Notes: a model not told the origin generated them from the letters alone. A stretch of 64,000 nt of DNA from Actinernus sp. WN-2022 (GCA_030867875.1 JAOWCC010000569.1:1116001-1180000), one strand, 5' to 3'; shown: positions 45,413 to 55,485, counted from the first letter of the stretch. Made by a program: numbers and translations.

Positions 45413-46258
45413 ATGGCTGGGAAGACATCCAAATATGTTCCTGCGAGTCCTAGCAAAGGAGTAAACTTCTTTTCCGTGTTTACTCGGAGTTTTATCAGGC
45501 CGTACGGCCGAGCCAGTCTATTACCTGATGATCAACAAATCTTTAATTGGATTAAACCATTTTCATGTGAATGGTTAAAGCGTCCGAACGTCGGCATGTC
45601 AGAGCTCGCCGAGACGATCAATGAAAACGCAGAACTTTTGACGAAGACAACGTCAAAGATCGTAGATAGCAAGAACATCGCTAAGACCTTGAAGGAACTT
45701 GACCCATTCATTAATGCATGTGAGAGGTTGAACTCAAAAACAAAAGAACCACCCACGGAAGACGACGTGATTACCTGCATGGAAGCTTTTCTGGCAGAGG
45801 AGGAAAAGGTGGACAGCTTTATTGAAGAAGCTTTCGAGGTAGGCTCAGCTTTGTTTTTGATAAGTTCCCACTTCGCGGTGGGAAGAGCTTTAATGCGTAA
45901 TCCCGATGTTTACGCGAAAATGTTGCAGGCGGATACAGCTGAAGCGAATCGTTTTATTCGCTCGAAATCGATGTTGAAATTAAAGGAGATGCTTGTTTCA
46001 TCGTGTATCAGCAAAGACGCAACTCGAAGGGGCCTAGGTCAAAATAGTCCTTCCAAACGAAGACTGGAAGAACTGCGTTCCGGACTGAGGGGGGAGTCTA
46101 GTGAGACAGTAAGTCGTAAGTTGGCTAGTTCTGATGAGTCGGAGCCAGAGGAGAAGCGGTCAAAGAAAAAGAGACGAAAATCGAAAAAGAAGAATAAGAA
46201 GACCGTGCGTAAAAATGCTTGGACTGCACAGGCATCTGGTGAAGCCTACACTTTATGA
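45413..46258 (+). CDS. Unknown helical protein with basic tail, probably viral
   Basis: ATG 45413 opens a 281-codon frame. Residues 1-200 are mostly helical with FFSVFTRSFIRPYGRASLLP near the start and FIEEAFEVGSALFLISSHFAVG later. Residues about 199-267 are the duplicated Arg/Ser/Lys-rich segment (RRGLGQNSPSKRRLEELR, SDESEPEEKRSKKKRR). The last dozen residues (NAWTAQASGEAYTL) follow the end of the duplication and are likely not native; the native tail is probably preserved in the upstream copy. I do not recognise the family. Upstream are GTTATGTTAACAG and a GTTTGAAA word close to the start. Codon and base use resemble 54.65-64 kb rather than the AT-rich surroundings. Confidence 0.6.
   Translation: MAGKTSKYVPASPSKGVNFFSVFTRSFIRPYGRASLLPDDQQIFNWIKPFSCEWLKRPNVGMSELAETINENAELLTKTTSKIVDSKNIAKTLKELDPFINACERLNSKTKEPPTEDDVITCMEAFLAEEEKVDSFIEEAFEVGSALFLISSHFAVGRALMRNPDVYAKMLQADTAEANRFIRSKSMLKLKEMLVSSCISKDATRRGLGQNSPSKRRLEELRSGLRGESSETVSRKLASSDESEPEEKRSKKKRRKSKKKNKKTVRKNAWTAQASGEAYTL
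46007..46213 (+). repeat. 207-bp duplicated segment, copy 2
   Basis: Direct copy of 44351-44557, about 1.66 kb away and in the same orientation, without the stop. Similarity ends abruptly at both borders. Confidence 0.95.
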
Positions 46259-46465
46259 ATGTCCAAGGTTAAATGCAACTTGACTCATATATACACTTCT
46301 CTAAAAAGTGTTGTCTGCTGCCTTAAGTGCTTCAGCTTCCCTTATACTTGTTTTTCCCGTTTAGGTATTGACAGGCATTGGAAAGGTATTCAAAGTATGA
46401 CTCACATATAGTTAAAAGTTGTCATCAAAAAAGATACGTCATTGGACACCACATCCCAATTTGCC

Positions 46466-47132
46466 TTACCTCTTACTGAACCTCAAATAAAGGAGTTTCT
46501 GGTTATGACCATGATGTGGTGGTATATAATAACTTCCACAGTTCCTTTCAGTTATCAAGTCCAGACTGCTTAATCTGTTTTTCTGAATGAAATGTTCATC
46601 ACGTTTTCTCTGCCTTGTTTGCACTTCGAAATTATGTTTCTCATTATAAGTTTGCTTCCCATAATAATTATTGCAATTGAAACATTTACAATTCTCGCTA
46701 CCTTGCTGTGCAAGAAAACAAGGGCAAGACACTACACTCTCCTGGAACCTGGACACAAAATGGCTTTGGGATCCCATCAACTGTACCTTTTTTCTTTTTT
46801 GAGCTCCACCCAGTAAGATGTGAAAATAGGAAAATCAGAGTGTACAAAAATGTAACTGTAACCCTTAGATTAGTCTTCTTTATTTTTTTGGCTCTCCTGG
46901 ATCTCATTAGCAAACCTTGATTTCGATTTCGTTTGATAGTTGAGAGGTTTAAATCTTTAGAGTGAAAGAACTGATCGTATTCTTCTTTGCTAACACCCGT
47001 ATTCGTACTTAGCATAACTTGACTAACACACTCAGGACATCGTTTGACAAATGCAACGGTTCTGTCTATAGTAATTACCTCTCCGATTACATCTTGATCA
47101 TTCTGGTCTTTTGAATTGGCTAGTTTGTCCAT
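46466..47132 (-). pseudogene. Cys-rich (CXC/tesmin-like) transposon protein fragment
   Basis: The frame from Met 47132 contains AFVKRCPECVSQVMLSTNTG and EEYDQFFHSKDLNLS. After a region shared in inverted orientation with 51675-51800, frame 46780-46466 carries VSCPCFLAQQGSENCKCFNCNNYYG, a Cys array of the CXC type that binds DNA in tesmin-like proteins and occurs in some transposon proteins. The frame between is interrupted. It probably belongs with the DDE/OTU transposon pieces to the right, divergently oriented. No superfamily assignment. Confidence 0.4.
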
Positions 47133-47160
47133 AGCATCTTTGACCGCAGGTAGTAATTAT

Positions 47161-48485
47161 AGGAGCTCATTCAACCAAGATGCATTGCGAGTCACTGTTA
47201 TTGTTTTCATACGGGAAACTACTTGAAATCGGACAGCTGCCAATCAGAAAATGTGATATCGGGCTGTTTATAAATAGAGTTTACGAGTTGAACTGAATGG
47301 CCGAGATCGGCGGGGAGGTCGGTTGCCTTCCGATCCAAATTCATCAACGTGATGCTAGCAATCGATCTCATGCTCGATCTAGCGAACCAACTTGTCCAAC
47401 TTCTGGACCAAGTTCCAGCGATGCAGATCGTGTGGCAAGGAAATTAATCAATTCTACGATTGCGTTATACATTTAGAGTTATTTCCTTTCTAGGCTTGTG
47501 CATGCAAGAACGTGTAGTCGAAAGAAAGGAGTGACCGAAAGGAGCTAGGTTGTCTCTGCCAAAATGCTGGTTTGAATTGTTGAAGTACTATTTGCCACAT
47601 TCTAATTGTGTTCAAGGTCCATGCGTTCTCCACACCACATTTTGACTCTCCAATGCAATATGGAAATTTGAAATCAAATTTGAAGAATCGAATCCGTATA
47701 ATGTTGTTTGTTAGCCTGAATTTCAGCCGGTTTGTGTCATTGTACATTGACTTCCGTTAATCGTACACTGGATATGCTAAATAACAAAATATCGATCAAT
47801 CAGTTTTGTGAGCGCCCAGCGGCACTTGAATAGTTCATTCATCAGCAAAGAAACATTTATAAAATAGGTTTCCACTTTACAGCCGCTCATTCATGCAGAT
47901 ATCAACACAACATTTCACTTTTACTTACTTTAATTGTCTCAGTGTTGTCCACGTACATTGAGCGAAAACCAAGACTATAAGATTAAGAGAGAAACTGCGT
48001 GATTTGTAATCTTGCATGTACCGCGTACTCGAGTCTTCAGTCAAAGCAATTTGATTTAAATGGTGTACGTGTCCGATGATGATTAGCAAAAGGCTCAGCT
48101 CTTCTGATCTTTAAATTTCGTGCCATTTAGGTCAAGCGGTCCGATCAAGCCAATGTAGAAAGGCCCTGGTTTGGATAAACTGTAGGAATTACGATGAAAC
48201 AGTTGGTTAACTCCAGTACAGGCTCTAGTAATAATTTCACTTACCAAAGGCGACTCCAGAGTACGTTAAATACTTCCCCTGGCAGGTAAAAATTCGGAAA
48301 TATATGACTGAACACAAAATCTAATAAATAAGGAACATTTTCCCCTACAAATAATCAACTGGCATGCCCCTGTGATACCGATGGAATATAATTTGTTTCA
48401 AGCTCTCCAGAGCCATTATCGGGGGCCCGAAAATGGCGGATCGAGAAATTTGAGGTCGCAATGCATCTTGGTTGAATGAGCTCCT
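47161..48485. repeat. 1.3-kb element with perfect 30-bp inverted ends
   Basis: AGGAGCTCATTCAACCAAGA opens the left arm (47161-47190), and the exact reverse complement of the whole 30 bases is at 48456-48485. No ORF is inside. Flanks TTAT/TTAAG do not give a convincing target duplication. It may be a nonautonomous transposon, or the ends may be two repeats facing each other. Confidence 0.7.
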
Positions 48486-48842
48486 TTAAGTAGCTTTCTC
48501 AGAGCCGTTGGGTGGAAAGATGGGAAAACTGAAAGGAATATAATCCGCGACGACTTTATGGACTTACTTCTCCCGTTATTTTAGAAAGCCAAATATATCG
48601 TTGCCAGTTACGCAATCATGAAAGTATAATTGCTCATATATGATACAGCTGCATGCTAAACATTGACAGACAATCATTCATTTTGTCACATATTACCAGT
48701 ATGACAAGAGAGCTCCAAACAACAATTTCCTCGTACGTTTTGTCAGGAATGAAATTTTCTGAAATCGAGGACATTTTGAAGTAACAACTTTGGAATAGTT
48801 TGGCGGAGCGCTGCAAAACTTTATCTGTACATTTCTTCAAAA

Positions 48843-49521
48843 TTGCAACGTTTTCTAGCTCCATCAAATTTGGACAAAGAAATTAAAGATATGTGGAGTA
48901 CACCTAGCAATGATTTCATAGAAAGCGTTTTCCTTGCTGATTTTCTGGATAATGAGACTGTATACGGCAAGGATGATGGTGTGTGGATATCAATGGATCA
49001 TACCTTCAAAGTGGCCTGTAACATTGGAATAAGGAGGAAATCAGACAACAAATGGGAAACGTTGTTCGACTCTTTATTCTGTGTCTTGAATGAAAAGGGG
49101 CAAGTAATGGGCTGGCAGTTCACAAAATGAACGTCTTTTGAAAATATCAGGAGCCTCTTACAAGGAATTAAGGCACGTTGTGATTTAATGAAACAGCTTA
49201 TAGAAACATGTTATGTTGATAACTGCTGCAGTTGGAGAAGAAAGCTTCAAAGTGTGTTCACATCTAGCTGCCGACCTCTTTCATGTAGTGTCTAGAGTTG
49301 TTACAGAGCTGCCCAAGAGACACCCATTCCATGGAGCCTGTTCTAGTGACTTTACCAACGTTTTCAGAGATAGTGAGGATTCAGATCCCATCTGGAAGAA
49401 AGCTACACCTAAGCCACAGCAACTCCTAAAGTATTTGGATACATTTGAGTCGAAATGGAAAGTGTCATTGGAAGATATATCAATATTAAAGTCAAGGCAC
49501 TGGAGGAAGTTAGAAAACTAA
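48843..49521 (+). pseudogene. DDE-type transposase fragment
   Basis: The first frame holds GVWISMDHTFKVACNIGIRRK, a DDE-type first Asp block, and LFCVLNEKGQVMGWQFTK; one TGA later the same frame gives LIETCYVDNCCSWRRKL with the second Asp. A frameshift near 49230 leads to DLFHVVSRVVTELPKRHPFH, like the region between second and third acidic residues in the same family. I know this layout from invertebrate transposases linked to OTU or RecQ domains but cannot name the superfamily. The OTU fragment at 50156 follows 0.6 kb downstream. Confidence 0.6.
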
Positions 49522-50155
49522 GAAAGCCAAGGAATGTAGTTTCAAATTATATACCAGAAGGTTGTGGTTCAGAAAGAAATTAAAATCTGCATAAATGGTT
49601 GAAATGTGCACTACACCGAAACAGAATATCCGTGGCTATGGCTTGAGCTTTGTTTACCACATATTTCTATGCCTGGAATGAGAAACGGGAGCATGATAGT
49701 AAGGCAGTATACAATACATAACACCAATTGACTGTTTAATTGATTAACTATAGCTACTGTACCTGACAATTTCAAAAGTGAATCATTTGGTATTGCACAT
49801 ATAGTACTAGTGAATTTCCAGAGAACTTCCCAAGGATATTTTTGGAACAATTTGTAAAGTACCCATGTAATATTGACACATCTGACATAAATTGTTATGA
49901 TCATGGAACAATGGATCAAGAGACAGAAGACTCCGGTAATCTTACAAAAGAGGAATTCCTTTCGATTATTGATCAGACAGTTATACTCTTCACATTCAAT
50001 ATCAAGCTCTCAAACAAACAGGACTCCTCAGCATATTTAATTCACGGTTCCTTAATTTAATGATTTGACAAGCTCTGTTTGCATTTCACACATTTCATTG
50101 TAAAGCAGACAGTTTTAATGAAAATATTAGCAAACATGTACCTTTAATATCAGCA

Positions 50156-50659
50156 TTGGGATTTAAAATTGTACCACTGGAAAAAGATGGAGATTGTTTA
50201 ATTGTTTACATCTATTTATCATGTGAACTATCTGATCATTTGCAATTCTTGGGACTATGTGAATATAGAAACCCTGGAGTTTTCACAGGACAGATAGGAA
50301 ACATGATGTTACTTATGGGATTGGCAAATGTACTAAGCATGTCAATAACTGTTTTTACATCAATGGAGTATTTCTTAAATATACCTGTTTCACCCAGATC
50401 ACGACATCTTACTGCAACACCACTCTACCTTGCTTTTAATAATGCAGGACCAGGACATTACGATGCTGTAATCTTCAGTGATGCATTAGGTACTTGCAGC
50501 CTTGAAAGTGAAACAGTGTTAATGTACTTGTACAAGCAAGCACCACCAAATTCTTACTTATTTTGTAACTTATTTAGTATTAGTGAAGTTGTTAAAAGTA
50601 TATATTTGCATTATGTATTGTATAATAGAAGGATTATTATGAGTGAAGGTGTTAACTAA
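50156..50659 (+). pseudogene. OTU-like cysteine protease domain of a DNA transposon
   Basis: Frame 50156-50659 contains IVPLEKDGDCLIVYIYLSC, the D-G-x-C entry of OTU proteases (the catalytic Cys is in GDC), CEYRNPGVFTG, then PLYLAFNNAGPGHYDAVI, where G-H-Y-D-A carries the catalytic His. OTU domains occur in several large transposon proteins and may counteract host ubiquitin. The C-terminal end (MYLYKQAPPNSYLFC) has a DNA-level relative at 27328-27385. The N-terminus is not visible, so the frame start is arbitrary. Confidence 0.6.
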
Positions 50660-51380
50660 GTCTAAGTTTATATTATATGAGTGATGGTATTATATTTGTA
50701 TGTAATTATAAGTGTATATGATATGAGTGATGGTGTTAACTAGGTATATATTATATGAGTAAGCATTATGGATATCTTATATGAAAGTTATTTTGTTAGA
50801 GAATTATAAGAGAGGATGGTTAACATTATTTATATATTGTGTGATGTTTTAATGATGATAATGGTGGTGTGTAATGTTTTGTAAGGGTTAATGTTGGCTT
50901 TGTAAAATTTAATGTTGGTTAGTATTAGGATAGTTTTTTATGGTTAGTTTTTGTGTGTGATGTGTTAGTGGTGTTTTTTTTGTGTTCCTTGTTATTGGTG
51001 AAGCGTTATTGTTGTTTAAAAATTATCATTAATTAGAACATGTTGATATCTTTAGGCTTGGCGAGGATTTGATGAAGATGTCATATACGACCATTTGTGA
51101 GAAAATTGTGAGAAAAAAACAGAACTATGTTATAATGACTACGATAATACTATCACAATCTATGTTGTTCTCTCAAAAAGTGGGATAAATCTGCAAGTGG
51201 ATGGAGCTTAGTTGTCATTGTAGACAAGTCTTCTCAGGAAAGTAATTAAGGTTGGATTTATTTTGTGGAGAACAATATATAAGGTACTTGTGGGTATATG
51301 CGCGCCCAAGGACAAGAATAGAAACGAAAGGTGAACATTCAGAAAAAGGAGGCTGGTATTAACTTGATACATAATTTTTA
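50660..51380. other. No recognisable gene; GT-rich strand and ATGAGTGATGGT repeats
   Basis: TATATGAGTGATGGT recurs three times between 50675 and 50755. The top strand is clearly G/T-rich to 50990. No coding signal is seen. Confidence 0.5.
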
Positions 51381-51381
51381 T

Positions 51382-51610
51382 TCACTTGTTATAATGTGTA
51401 TCTCTTGTTATAATGTATATCTCACAGAAACATTAAAAATGCTTTAGTGAAATAAAAGCCTCATATTTATAGTTTGAAGTAATGAAAATTTATAAATAAT
51501 GAAAATGTAGTAGTCTTAATATTTATTTACTTGTTATAATGTATAACTTACAGAAATATTAAAAATGCTTTAGTGAAATAAAAGCCTTATTCTGATAGTT
51601 TGAAGTAATG
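51382..51610 (+). repeat. Tandem duplication, ~155-bp period
   Basis: TTAAAAATGCTTTAGTGAAA with its flanks (CACTTGTTATAATGT..., TAGTTTGAAGTAATGA) occurs at about 51382-51480 and again at 51532-51610. A third partial copy (AGTCTTAATATTTA) is at 52439. Confidence 0.75.
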
Positions 51611-51639
51611 ATGATGATAATGTTGATGCTCCTTCAAAA

Positions 51640-51830
51640 ACATGTAGATGTGGTAAAGGTGGAGCTAAAAAAAGATCAAAGGTTTGCTAATGAGATTCAG
51701 GAGAGCCTCTCAAAAAAATAGAGAAAACTAATCTAAGGGTTGCAGTTACATTTTGTACACTCTGCTTTTCCTATTTTCACATCTTACTGAGTGGAGCTAA
51801 AAAAAGATCAGTTCAGCACTGTGCAATCCT
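51640..51830 (+). pseudogene. Second Cys-rich transposon piece with 20-bp direct repeats
   Basis: Frame with SKTCRCGKGGAKKRSKV (51630-51685) is a CXC-like stretch. GTGGAGCTAAAAAAAGATCA occurs at 51660-51679 and again at about 51794, enclosing about 115 bp that are similar, in inverted orientation, to 46799-46917. The enclosed part could be an intron or an insertion with a 20-bp duplication. Confidence 0.4.
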
Positions 51831-52144
51831 CACAATCTCTAATGTTATGCAAGCTTTCAGAACATAAACCCATAAGAAAATCCAAGTCCCTGTTGAACAG
51901 TTGAACAATATGACATTTTAGGCACACATTCATCAGAAAACAATATTGTATAACTTTGGTAATGTAAAGTAAGGTATGCCAAACTTTTGTTTTGCAAATT
52001 ATAGGGGATTATCCATTAATCAGTTTGTAATGTATGGCCAAGAATACTTGAAGCCTTGAATTTGGATTTACATGGTATCTATAGAGCACAAAACAAGAAT
52101 ATTGCGCAAGGGTATTTAAGACCTATGAGTCAAATACCCAGATG

Positions 52145-52390
52145 GACGCGGTCAGCAAACTAGATAAACCGGAATATTGTGCACGGGCTGCTCTCCCCAG
52201 AGAGCCCGAGAGGAATGCATAGTACTATATTCCTTGCACTCAGCCTCCCTGAAAGAGCAACCCTGCACTGAGGTATGGGGACCTCGACCGTACTTCGCGG
52301 ACGGTTCTCGAGCCTGACAAGGTGAAAGCTCAATCCAGAACCCATATATTTCCTTGATTGAGCCACCAATCTATATAATAGGACCACAAT
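52145..52390. other. GC-richer island with several hairpins
   Basis: In otherwise AT-rich DNA this block has self-complementary pairs: GCTCAATC with GATTGAGC (52329/52357), GACCGTACTTCGCGGACGGT, and GGGCTGCTCTCCCCAGAGAG. It could be a structured RNA gene or a SINE head. I could not match it to U1-U6, SRP, RNase P or a tRNA. Confidence 0.3.
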
Positions 52391-52856
52391 GACTAAACTC
52401 CATAACTAAAACAAATCTTTAAAATAATGAAAGTTTTGTAGTCTTAATATTTAGAGGGGGCAATCTGTGCTATGGCTTTTTATTTTTTTGTAAAATAGTA
52501 TTTCTTCGTTCTGTCATGCTTTCTAGTTTTATGTTAATATCTGTTTTTTATATTTTTTATTCCACTTCATCAAGCCTTTTTTGGATGTCTGATCTTTGTC
52601 TTTTTAGGCTATTTATTTATTTCTCAATGTTCCCTTCAGCTAGTACTAAAGCCCCCATTCTCTTTATCCATGGTCTGTTGTTATTCAGGGTTTCATCCAA
52701 ACATGAGATGTCTGTAACGGTGGTTATAGCAACCGATTTGCAAAATCCTCTGGAAATTCATTTGTAACATCCTCTGGAAATTCATCCATGACCTTTTAAG
52801 GATTAAAGAGGTAAATTAAATATTTTTGATTAGTGTAACTACATCAAGCGGCCGGA

Positions 52857-52935
52857 GGGGGGGGGGGGGGGGGGGGTGTTGGGTGCGGTGGGATGGGATG
52901 GTGCCCGGCGTGGGCCCCCCTGGGCTGCGGGACCC
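52857..52935. repeat. G20 run followed by GC-rich low complexity
   Basis: Twenty G in a row (52857-52876) lead into TGTTGGGTGCGGTGGGATGG and CCCCCCTGGGCTGCGGGACC. It may form G-quadruplexes. Base accuracy here is doubtful. Confidence 0.9.
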
Positions 52936-53039
52936 GCCCCCGGGCTGTTTTCTCCTTACCATAATTTTATTGTATCTAAGTATTTTTAATTTATTTTTCT
53001 ACAACATCCAAAGCAAGAAACACACGAAAAATTAGTTTA

Positions 53040-53650
53040 TATATATTAAATATTTAATATTTAATATAAGAAATATTTGAAAAATACTATACATTATAGG
53101 GCTGCATTAGAATTGAATTACCAAGCGTGTATTTCCGATAAACAGACCCCTTCTTCAGGGAGTAGGAAGTCTGTTAGGACCTAAATCCCAGAGGTGCTCT
53201 GAGGCGGTCGCGTATTTCTGCCTTGGGCCCAGGCCTAACCCAACACGCAAATACATAGGGCCAATTCTATATGTCAGCCATTTTGTTAACTTTATAATTT
53301 AGTAAGTATGTAAGTTAGATTGTAGGCGGGCTAAATTGTTTATTTCTTCCAGGTGTTTGTTGCTCGATGTTGAACTTGAGCAGCTGAGGTTGAACTTTGA
53401 TGTAAAATAGTGTAGTAGTACAGTAAAGGTCTAAAAGCATTATGTATAGTTAGTTATTTGTCTTAATAAGAAATAATAATTAGATCAATTTGTTATTAGA
53501 TAGTCTTAGTTTAGAATTGTTTTCTTTACCGTAAGCAGTTGTCTGTTGTCGATCATAGCCAAAAATGTCGACTATAAAATTGACCGTTATAACTGTCAAG
53601 TGATCACGATTATATAGAGCGAGCAATATATGTTATTTTTCGAATGAAAA
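53040..53650. other. No recognisable gene
   Basis: Contains ACCCCTTCTTCAGGGAGTAG and CCTTGGGCCCAGG palindromic words but no coding signal. Confidence 0.4.
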
Positions 53651-53657
53651 CTTAGCG

Positions 53658-54437
53658 TTGTTTTGTTATGGTTTAAAAATTGACGTAGTGTTTCAATATA
53701 AAATAACGTTATTTTATAGATTGAAAAAATATCGATTTTATGAGGACATAATGAATGTATATAAAGCGATATGTAACTGGCGAGGAAAACTTAAAAGATG
53801 GCATAAAGGAGGAAATTTGTTGAAAACAGAGTTAGGAGTTATTGACAAAATGATGCTGGACGTTAGTGATGTTACCGTGTCTCTCTATGAGTTACAGTTA
53901 GAAGAAAGCAATTCGTTTATATTCAATGAGGAGCACTCTTAACGAAACAAGGAGTTAAAAGAGCATTTACATGTAGAGGAGAGGTGTGACCAAGAAGTAG
54001 AAGTTGAATGGGAGCCCAAAGGTGGGGGTCAAAACTATAGAGATGATATGAAGAAGAACGATGAGATTGTAAATTTGGAGATGAAGAGAAAGCAATTGGA
54101 GGATTTAATATGTGAAATTATGAGAAGTCGCAACAATTATTTTGAAAGAGTATGTAAAGATGTTCAAAATAGAAGATGGAGAAAGATAGTAAGGGGAAGA
54201 CCAAGCATTGACCTATATGAGTTAAAGGACACAATAAGAGTCTACAGGGATTTATTACAAGAAAGAGAGCAGTTACGAACTAAATATTATTTTAATAGGA
54301 TTGGAGAGATAAGGAGGTGTCGATTACAGCAAGAGATTGACGATGAGAAGAAACCTAAGGAAGATTGTTTCCATAATTTTACTAATAAGGAGTTCTGTAA
54401 AAGTAGTATGAACAATGGGCGTTCTGGCCCACCTTGA
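53658..54437 (+). pseudogene. Charged coiled-coil ORF of unknown family
   Basis: One reading frame runs from about 53658 to 54437 with a single TAA at 53940-53942. An ATG in context is at 53751 (NVYKAICNWRGKLKRWHK). The first part ends LYELQLEESNSFIFNEEHS; the second (after 53943) is strongly helical and charged, for example EMKRKQLEDLICEIMRSRNN and YRDLLQEREQLRTKYYF. Codons are AT-rich like the surroundings and unlike the viral block. The reading ends inside a 141-bp hairpin. It may be a gag-like ORF of a retroelement or a host gene disrupted by the hairpin; I recognise no domain. Confidence 0.4.
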
Positions 54438-54541
54438 AAATGTTGTACAAGCAAGGCGGTTCGTTTCACTTCGTTTCGCTCACCCCCTTGCTTGCACAAC
54501 ATTTTCAAGTTTTTCCAGAACGCCCATTGTTCATACTACTT
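54401..54541. repeat. 141-bp hairpin: 59-bp arms, 23-bp loop
   Basis: Left arm 54401-54459 starts AAGTAGTATGAACAATGGGC, and its near-perfect reverse complement occupies 54483-54541, with roughly eight mismatches clustered in the middle. The loop (54460-54482) is TC-rich. It lies about 110 bp left of the first viral gene, so it may be a foldback element or relate to the viral end. Confidence 0.9.
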
Positions 54542-54649
54542 ATACACAGTGTTGCCCCAAATTGTCACTAGGCATTCTTGCACCTAAAATCCAAAAGTGT
54601 GAACCTATTAGAGAAGTGATTACTATACTGCATATCGACACCTTCCATT

Positions 54650-55438
54650 ATGGATAACATATCATGCCTCCCTCTAGAAATCTTGACTAAGATCGTAGAG
54701 TACGCAGGTCCTACGTCATTCGCGAGCGTCGCAAGGACGTCGAAACACCTAAGCGATGCCGCATCTCTCGCGCGCTACAAAAACGTAGACCAAGAGTTCC
54801 ATAAACGAGTTCTCACTTTTGGTTTGAGGTCTGCTTGCGACGATGACGAGCGAGACGAGTTGGCTGGGAAGTTCGCCGCCCTTGCAAACGACGAAGTCTA
54901 CGTTCTTGACGCACTATACGATGCCTGCAAAGACGGTCATCTCAACATCGCTAAATGGATAGCCAATCGCTTCCATCCCATCACAGATTTTGATGATTAC
55001 TCCATCGATGCTATGCTAGATGCCTGTAGGAATGATCGTTGTGATGTCGCTGAATGGATCGTTGAGTATTTTCAGCCCCCTATGGATGATGACTACGTTG
55101 TCGACGCTATGCTAGATGCCAGTAGGCATGGTCAGCTCGATGTCGTTAAATGGCTCATCGAGTACTTTCAGCCTATCATAAAGGATGAATGCATTGTTGA
55201 CGTTATATCAAGTGCCAGTAGACACGGCCATCTCGATGATGTTAAAGGGCTCTCTGAGTACTTTAAGCCCATCATAGAGCATGAAGACTTCGATCATATG
55301 ATGCTCACCGCCTACAAAAGCGGGTATTGCGATATCGCTAAGTGGCTCGCTGAGCACTTTCAGCCCGTCACAGGGTATAACTACTGCGATTGCGAAGCAT
55401 GTGAGACCTGCGTTCGTTGTCATCTTAGTACGCATTAA
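54650..55438 (+). CDS. F-box/ankyrin-repeat protein
   Basis: 262 codons from ATG 54650. Residues about 4-45 (LPLEILTKIVEYAGPTSFA, then RTSKHLSDAASLAR) are an F-box, which would dock to Skp1 of an SCF ubiquitin ligase. Residues about 85-245 are five degenerate ankyrin-type repeats, each with a version of MLDACR-x-x-x-CDVAEWIVEYFQP. The protein ends with a Cys-rich patch (CDCEACETCVRC). F-box-ankyrin combinations are typical of large DNA viruses that redirect host ubiquitination; this role is inferred. It is the first gene of the viral block, same strand as the next gene 47 bases downstream. No motif of the late-promoter type is seen upstream. Intact. Confidence 0.75.
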   Translation: MDNISCLPLEILTKIVEYAGPTSFASVARTSKHLSDAASLARYKNVDQEFHKRVLTFGLRSACDDDERDELAGKFAALANDEVYVLDALYDACKDGHLNIAKWIANRFHPITDFDDYSIDAMLDACRNDRCDVAEWIVEYFQPPMDDDYVVDAMLDASRHGQLDVVKWLIEYFQPIIKDECIVDVISSASRHGHLDDVKGLSEYFKPIIEHEDFDHMMLTAYKSGYCDIAKWLAEHFQPVTGYNYCDCEACETCVRCHLSTH

Positions 55439-55485
55439 TACCATACAGATCAAACGATCCGAAGAACCTAAACGTAGACGTCGCA

